Source: DASUGC01 sp035606665 (GTDB lineage: Bacteria; Acidobacteriota; Vicinamibacteria; Vicinamibacterales; SCN-69-37). From it: a stretch of 10,404 nucleotides of DNA. Both the position numbers and the translations under genes were made by a program. Each line of letters opens with the position of its first letter. The first letter of the stretch is position 1. Of this stretch, positions 8,101 through 10,404 are shown piece by piece. Location: contig DATNEY010000050.1 in NCBI GenBank assembly GCA_035606665.1, positions 1 to 10,404 on the forward strand, given 5' to 3'. A model generated the notes under the pieces. It worked only from the letters and a program-made list of their open reading frames with translations, made no database searches and was not told the DNA's origin.

Positions 8101-8360
8101 ACATGACGCAGATGCAGGGCGAGGGAGGGCAGGACGCACTCAATTTCCCCGGACGCATGGACAACCAGTTGCTCGCGCTCTACGGCGCGATCATCGGTCC
8201 GGAGCGCCGGATGGGTTCGCCGATCCTCGAGCGGTACAAGGATCTGAAACCGCAGGCTGTCGCGCTGCGCCAGCGCTGGGTCGCCGCGCTCAAGACTGAC
8301 ATCGACGCGTTCAACGCCGCCGCGACCAAGGCGGGTGCCTCTCCTATCGTCGTGAAGTGA
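5160..8360 (+). CDS. VPS10/sortilin-like BNR beta-propeller protein with C-terminal Ig-like and helical extension
   Basis: This is a 1066-aa secreted protein. The ATG at 5160 is preferred over an in-frame GTG at 5106: it has GGAG 5 nt upstream and puts a clean signal peptide first (KK, then a hydrophobic run to about residue 25, likely cut at SAQA). Residues 40-740 hold about ten Asp-box motifs, near 85, 141, 192, 250, 301, 347, 528, 596, 647 and 694 (for example STDAGKTW, STDGGTRW, SRDNGKSW). They end in the family motif TTQGRGFYILDN. This suggests two stacked propellers, as in VPS10/sortilin-like and xyloglucanase-type proteins; no catalytic residues are assigned. Residues 750-910 look like a FlgD-type Ig domain (PPGTYTVKV), interrupted by an Ala/Pro then Gly/Arg-rich linker at about 810-845. 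Residues 915-1060 are helical, probably coiled-coil. It is divergent from the TonB receptor, which suggests, without proving it, shared regulation. Confidence 0.9.
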   Translation: MPVKKTLTFAAIAAVATLIAVPVAATRSSAQAPLQNANVTVDPDQLSGLAFRHLSVFARGGRVTAVAGVPGNQQLYYLGSTGGGVWKTENAGATWTSISDGFFEAGSIGAIEVSESNPNVIYVGTGSACPRGNVSPGVGMYKSTDAGKTWQHIGLRNAGAIGRIQIHPTNPNLVYVAVLGNLFAPNKDRGVYRSRDGGANWELVHFVSDRTGAVDLSLDMKNPDVIFAAMWTVERKPWSIDSGSIEGGLFKSTDGGTRWQRVGGGLPSKVMVGKIGVSVSRANPQRVYAIVEAASDQGGIYRSDDAGATWTRTYARRDLLQRAFYYTHIFADPADADTVYAFNVGAFKSTDGGKSFGSAGINSHSDYHAMWINPLNNKAMVVGNDGGGTVSVNGSAWTPQENQATSEIYRLTVDTRTPYWVYGAQQDNNTVAVPSQGNAETYGVGGGESGYIAVDPRDYNIVYAGNYGGTISRIDRKFGVSENVKVYADMETGQQALDMKYRFQWNSPIKISPNNPDVVYTTSQFVHRTRNGGLDWEVISPDLTRNDKRRLGYSGGEGITRDSTGVEVYATIFAFEESPKMPGLLWAGSDDGLVHISRDNGKSWKPITPKDLPEGCVNVIDLSAHDPGRAHIAVYRYRQGDQRPYIYQTNDYGASWKRIADGTNGIPANHFVRVVREDPVRKGLLYAGTEFGLYVSFDDGAHWQSFQLNLPRTPVTDIMIYRDDLILTTQGRGFYILDNVSVPRGARSGAQSPAAILFKPEDGYRAGAQAPTFHYWFRDTPTAPVTIEVTNAQGKVMYTTTAQPSTGAPAAAAPPADPAGAGRGGGRGGGGGGGRGGGAGFGPPSIPATALKGLNSASWSNLRLPAYFTIPPGIVLWGGGGGGPKVPPGTYTVKVSSGTWSETQAFRVRTDPRYIPEMTEAQGAEQLRLAEEIGLMVKDLYDNLARLRDAKKQAADLAAKTPALAPAARTLKDKLEAVEADMTQMQGEGGQDALNFPGRMDNQLLALYGAIIGPERRMGSPILERYKDLKPQAVALRQRWVAALKTDIDAFNAAATKAGASPIVVK

Positions 8361-8378
8361 AGTAACAGAGCGACCGCA

Positions 8379-8384
8379 TATACT
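8379..8384 (+). promoter_or_regulatory. candidate -10 element giving a leaderless acylphosphatase mRNA
   Basis: TATACT matches the -10 consensus at 5/6 positions and ends 6 nt before the acylphosphatase ATG. No Shine-Dalgarno is present in that gap (GTTGCG). Initiation at normal spacing would put the transcript start at or next to the A of the ATG. A -35 is not evident. Confidence 0.42.
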
Positions 8385-8390
8385 GTTGCG

Positions 8391-8663
8391 ATGCTCGCTG
8401 CCCGGCGGTTCCTCGTGAGCGGCCGGGTTCAGGGCGTGGGGTTCCGGTACTTCACCCAGGAAGCGGCCGAGGTCGAGGGAATGTCGGGCTGGGTGCGGAA
8501 CCTGCCTGATGGCCGGGTCGAGGTGCTCGCAGAGGGCGACGCCGAGGCCCTGGAGCGCTTCGCATTGAAACTGGCGCGCGGACCCGCGATGGCCCGGGTT
8601 GACGTAGTCGAAACCAGTGAAGAGACGCCGTACGGACGCGGCGGCAACTTCACAGTCAAATAG
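8391..8663 (+). CDS. acyP: acylphosphatase
   Basis: This 90-aa protein has the normal family length. Acylphosphatase hydrolyses carboxyl-phosphate bonds (for example acetyl-phosphate or 1,3-bisphosphoglycerate) in the cytoplasm. The phosphate-binding signature GRVQGVGFRYF (residues 11-21) contains the essential Arg19. The second signature GWVRNLPDGRVEV (33-45) contains the catalytic Asn37. The C-terminal strand with the YGRGGNFTVK ending fits the ferredoxin-like fold. It starts 30 nt after the propeller stop, has no RBS, and seems to have its own -10. The apt gene follows 20 nt later, so the two probably form an operon. Confidence 0.95.
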   Translation: MLAARRFLVSGRVQGVGFRYFTQEAAEVEGMSGWVRNLPDGRVEVLAEGDAEALERFALKLARGPAMARVDVVETSEETPYGRGGNFTVK

Positions 8664-8683
8664 CGGCAGGGCCGCGAGGTGTG

Positions 8684-9199
8684 ATGGAAGCGCTCAAGCA
8701 GCAGATTCGACATGTGCCGGACTTTCCGAAGCCTGGCATCCTGTTCTACGACGTGACGACGCTCTTGAAGAGCCGGACCGGTTTTCAGCTGGCGGTTGAC
8801 GCCATGGCCGCGCCGCATGTCGGGGCGGCGATCGACGTCGTCGTCGGAATCGAGAGCCGTGGCTTTATCTTCGGAGCGGCAATCGCGGATCGCCTGAAGA
8901 CCGGCTTCGCGCCCGTCCGCAAGCCCGGCAAGCTGCCGTCGAACACACGCAAGGCTGCGTATTCCCTCGAGTACGGCACGGACAGCCTCGAGATTCACGA
9001 GGATGCGGCCGCAGGCGGTCAGCGAGTCCTGATCGTGGACGACCTGCTCGCGACTGGTGGCACCGCCGCCGCGACGGTCAGTCTCGTCCGTGGACTTGGC
9101 GCCGAGGTCGTTGGCGTGCAGTTTCTGATCGAGCTCCTCGGACTGGATGGAAGATCGAAACTCAAGGGCGAGAACATTCATGCGGTACTGCAGTACTAG
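8684..9199 (+). CDS. apt: adenine phosphoribosyltransferase
   Basis: This 171-aa enzyme has full family length. It converts adenine and PRPP to AMP and pyrophosphate in purine salvage (EC 2.4.2.7). The N-terminal APRT signature is VPDFPKPGILFYDVTTLL (residues 11-28). ESRGFIFGAA (57-66) and VRKPGKLP (78-85) are the adenine-side and flexible-loop motifs. The PRPP-binding loop is VLIVDDLLATGGTA (115-128), with the acidic pair D119-D120. The ATG at 8684 is preferred over the adjoining in-frame GTG at 8681 because GAGG (8676-8679) is 4 nt from the ATG but only 1 nt from the GTG. It lies 20 nt after acyP, on the same strand. No purine operator or riboswitch is seen. Confidence 0.96.
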   Translation: MEALKQQIRHVPDFPKPGILFYDVTTLLKSRTGFQLAVDAMAAPHVGAAIDVVVGIESRGFIFGAAIADRLKTGFAPVRKPGKLPSNTRKAAYSLEYGTDSLEIHEDAAAGGQRVLIVDDLLATGGTAAATVSLVRGLGAEVVGVQFLIELLGLDGRSKLKGENIHAVLQY

Positions 9200-9232
9200 C
9201 AGTCAGGCAGACCGCAATGCGCGATTGAGGTA

Positions 9233-9291
9233 GGCGGCCGAGCGAAGTGAAGGCCGCCCGAGCGAACGGAGCGGGGCAATGGGGTCCCCGC
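9233..9291. repeat. GC-rich palindrome pair downstream of apt (REP-like)
   Basis: Two perfect stems follow each other: GGCGGCC (9233-9239) with GGCCGCC (9252-9258) around a 12-nt loop, and GCGGGG (9271-9276) with CCCCGC (9286-9291) around a 9-nt loop. GAGCGAA occurs twice, at 9240 and 9260. There are no T-runs, so these are not classic terminators. The look is that of dispersed intergenic palindromes, but only a genome search can show copies. Confidence 0.5.
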
Positions 9292-9308
9292 GAGTGAGCT
9301 CGTCGGGG

Positions 9309-9338
9309 AGGTGCGGCAGGGGCGAAGCCCCTCCGCCT
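9309..9338 (+). terminator. long imperfect hairpin between apt and tRNA-Arg
   Basis: The core stem AGGGGC (9318-9323) / GCCCCT (9327-9332) has a GAA loop. It extends outward with CGG/CCG and AGG/CCT pairs, with small bulges on the 5' side only. It ends 6 nt before the tRNA. Its centre is GCGAAGC, a heptamer known for an unusually stable DNA mini-hairpin. No T-run follows (TAATAAT only), so it may be a repeat or processing element and not a terminator. Confidence 0.35.
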
Positions 9339-9344
9339 AATAAT

Positions 9345-9421
9345 GCGCCCGTAGCTCAGCTGGATAGAGCACCGCCCTCCTAAGGCGGGGGTCGGACGTT
9401 CAAATCGTCTCGGGCGCACCA
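9345..9421 (+). tRNA. tRNA-Arg (anticodon CCT)
   Basis: The acceptor stem GCGCCCG pairs with CGGGCGC, followed by discriminator A and an encoded CCA (9419-9421). The D arm is GCTC...GAGC. The anticodon arm is CCGCC-CTCCTAA-GGCGG, with anticodon CCT reading the Arg codon AGG. The T arm is GGACG-TTCAAAT-CGTCT with one G-U pair. It is 77 nt long including CCA. No clear promoter is visible in the palindrome-filled 145 nt upstream, so it may be co-transcribed with apt. Its 3' end lies 77 nt before the TPR gene. Confidence 0.97.
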
Positions 9422-9440
9422 ATTGATGCTGACGCTGACA

Positions 9441-9497
9441 AGGGCAAAGGGCAGAGGTCACAGGGAAGTCGAAGGGCAGAGGGCAGAGGGCAGAGGG
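9441..9497. repeat. purine-rich tract ending in tandem GGGCAGA heptamers
   Basis: GGGCAGA occurs three times end to end (9474-9480, 9481-9487, 9488-9494) with a partial fourth copy (GGG, 9495-9497). One base (T9498) then separates the tract from the TPR gene ATG. Degenerate copies (AGGGCAAAGGGCAGAGG) precede it from 9441. Each unit supplies a GAGGG that can act as a Shine-Dalgarno; the copy at 9486-9490 is 8 nt from the ATG. Confidence 0.75.
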
Positions 9498-9498
9498 T

Positions 9499-10221
9499 AT
9501 GAAGGCACAGGAACGGCATCATCTGAAGCAGAACGAGTTTGCGATCACGACGGCGAAGCTCGCGGGAACCGTCGCCGAGAATCGCAGCCAGATCCTGATG
9601 ATTGGCGGCGGTGTGCTGCTGGTCGGGGTCATCGCGGGCGGGTGGTTCTACCTGCAGAAGCAGAAGAACGACGCGGCGAATGCGTTGTTCGGGGCCGCGA
9701 TGCGCGTCGAGCAGTCGCAGATTGTGCCGGCGCCGACGCTGCCGGGCGCGACCCAGCAGGCGGGAACCTTCGCCACCGAACAGGCCAGGAACGAGGCCGC
9801 CGTGGCTGCCTACCAGAAAGTGATCGACGCGTATCCGAGTCACGATGTGGGCCTTGTCGCGAAGTTCCATCTCGCCGGGATTTATCTCTCGATGGGACGG
9901 GCCGCAGATGCCGCAACGGCATACGCCGATGTCGCCAGCCGGGGCGGCGGCTCGATGGTCGGCTCAACCGCGAAGCTCGGACAGGCACAGGCGCTCGTGG
10001 CGCAGAGCAAGTTCGACGAAGCGATCAAAGTCCTCACGGACCTGTCGGGGCAGCGCGACGGCGAGTTGCCGATGGACGGCGTCCTGATGGAGCTCGCGCG
10101 GGTCTGCCAGCGCGCCGGCAAGACACAGGATGCGCGCGCCGCATTCAAGCGCGTCGTGGATGAGTTCCCGCAGTCGGGCTACGCCGGCGAGGCCCGCCAG
10201 CAGCTCGCGACGATGGGCTAG
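9499..10221 (+). CDS. single-pass membrane TPR protein (YfgM-like)
   Basis: This 240-aa protein starts with a charged cytoplasmic segment (MKAQERHHLKQNEF..., residues 1-31). One transmembrane helix follows at about 32-52 (GGGVLLVGVIAGGWFYL), then basic residues. The rest has helical-pair repeats typical of TPR: about 95-145 (AYQKVIDAYPSHDVG then AKFHLAGIYLSMGRAADAATAY), 155-180 (AKLGQAQALVAQSKFDEAIKVL), and 195-235 (LARVCQRAGKTQDARAAFKRV then DEFPQSGYAGEARQQL). The topology and repeat style match the TPR_21/YfgM-like family. In E. coli, YfgM associates with the SecYEG translocon and periplasmic chaperones; I infer a similar scaffold role, not a proven one. A Pro/Ala/Thr-rich stretch lies between the helix and the repeats. 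The ATG is preferred because the GGGCAGA tract supplies the RBS. Confidence 0.85.
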   Translation: MKAQERHHLKQNEFAITTAKLAGTVAENRSQILMIGGGVLLVGVIAGGWFYLQKQKNDAANALFGAAMRVEQSQIVPAPTLPGATQQAGTFATEQARNEAAVAAYQKVIDAYPSHDVGLVAKFHLAGIYLSMGRAADAATAYADVASRGGGSMVGSTAKLGQAQALVAQSKFDEAIKVLTDLSGQRDGELPMDGVLMELARVCQRAGKTQDARAAFKRVVDEFPQSGYAGEARQQLATMG

Positions 10222-10226
10222 GAGTC

Positions 10227-10281
10227 GGCCGGGGCTGAAGCCCCGGCCTGCGTGCACGGCTGTCGTAGGCCGGGCCTTTAG
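10227..10281. repeat. REP-like double palindrome between convergent genes
   Basis: GGCCGGGGC (10227-10235) / GCCCCGGCC (10240-10248) is a perfect 9-bp stem with a TGAA loop. The same GGCC can instead pair onward: GGCCTGCG (10245-10252) with CGTAGGCC (10264-10271), 8 bp with one G-T pair. GTAGGCCGGGCCTTTA (10266-10281) looks like the first half of a second stem-loop without its return arm. There is no T-run. It may act as a bidirectional stop between the TPR gene and the - strand frame on the right. Confidence 0.55.
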
Positions 10282-10295
10282 AGTGCGTTGCAAAA

Positions 10296-10404
10296 TTAAC
10301 GCTTGTACTTGATCGAGCGGTTCGGTACGGTGCGGCGACTGCTGGGAGGCGGTCCCCCATCGCCACCTTCTCCATCGATGACGCTCTGTGGGCGCGCGTC
10401 GAAC
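10296..10404 (-). CDS. possible C-terminus of a convergent gene, cut by the right edge
   Basis: On the - strand an open frame enters from the right edge and ends at TAA (10298-10296) after about 35 codons. The visible part is a Gly/Pro/Ser-rich linker (GEGGDGGPPPSSRR) and a basic tail (TVPNRSIKYKR). Third positions are about 69% G/C (24 of 35 codons). The mirror + strand frame is also open but has no start codon, and its stop at 10266 leaves no gene. Too little is visible to name a family. The DNA here can also fold as a hairpin (10329-10367), so a structured RNA is an alternative reading. Confidence 0.4.
   Translation of the reverse strand, partial: FDARPQSVIDGEGGDGGPPPSSRRTVPNRSIKYKR

Noticed and set aside
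8681..8683. GTG as the apt start
   Set aside because: It is only 1 nt from the GAGG; the next codon, ATG, has better spacing and starts the protein normally.
9441..9497. CRISPR-like repeat array
   Set aside because: The units are 7 bp and contiguous, with no spacers and no cas genes.
10331..10404. Signal recognition particle (4.5S) RNA
   Set aside because: CTGCTGG...GTCCCCC...CGCC is loosely reminiscent of the 5' arm, but the conserved GGAAGGAAGCAGC core is absent and the spacing to where it should appear is too long.

Overview
The window is GC-rich, densely coded bacterial DNA. It carries two large secreted BNR/Asp-box (VPS10/sortilin-like) beta-propeller proteins with glycine-rich linkers, a TonB-dependent outer-membrane receptor, and a single-pass TPR membrane protein. 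This points to a diderm soil-type bacterium. My best guess is Acidobacteriota (Vicinamibacteria-like), but that rests on gene style, not on a marker gene.

Left part (1-2440, + strand): the 3' two-thirds or so of a VPS10-like propeller gene, cut by the window edge, then a 274-aa Tat-signal protein of unknown function. The second gene looks less GC-rich than its neighbours. Middle block (2484-5078, - strand), in transcription order: a TonB-dependent receptor (594 aa), a GNAT acetyltransferase 20 nt after it, and tRNA-Pro(CGG) with its own likely promoter. An 81-bp divergent spacer with a perfect 7-bp inverted repeat separates the receptor from a second, complete VPS10-like protein (1066 aa, + strand).

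Right part (8391-10221, + strand): acylphosphatase and adenine phosphoribosyltransferase 20 nt apart, a GC-rich palindrome cluster, tRNA-Arg(CCT), a (GGGCAGA)n tandem repeat, and a YfgM-like TPR membrane protein whose ATG follows the repeat. The right edge has a REP-like double hairpin and probably the C-terminus of a convergent gene on the - strand.

Functionally, the two propeller proteins and the TonB receptor act at or outside the outer membrane and could work on the same external substrate, but the sequence does not show which one. Acylphosphatase, Apt, the tRNAs and the TPR protein are housekeeping. I found no CRISPR array, transposase, phage gene, toxin-antitoxin pair or defence system, and nothing I would call a clear new multi-gene system. 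The most unusual signals are small: heptamer repeats abutting two start codons, the divergent-spacer inverted repeat, a probably leaderless acylphosphatase mRNA, and the unrecognised Tat protein beside tRNA-Pro.
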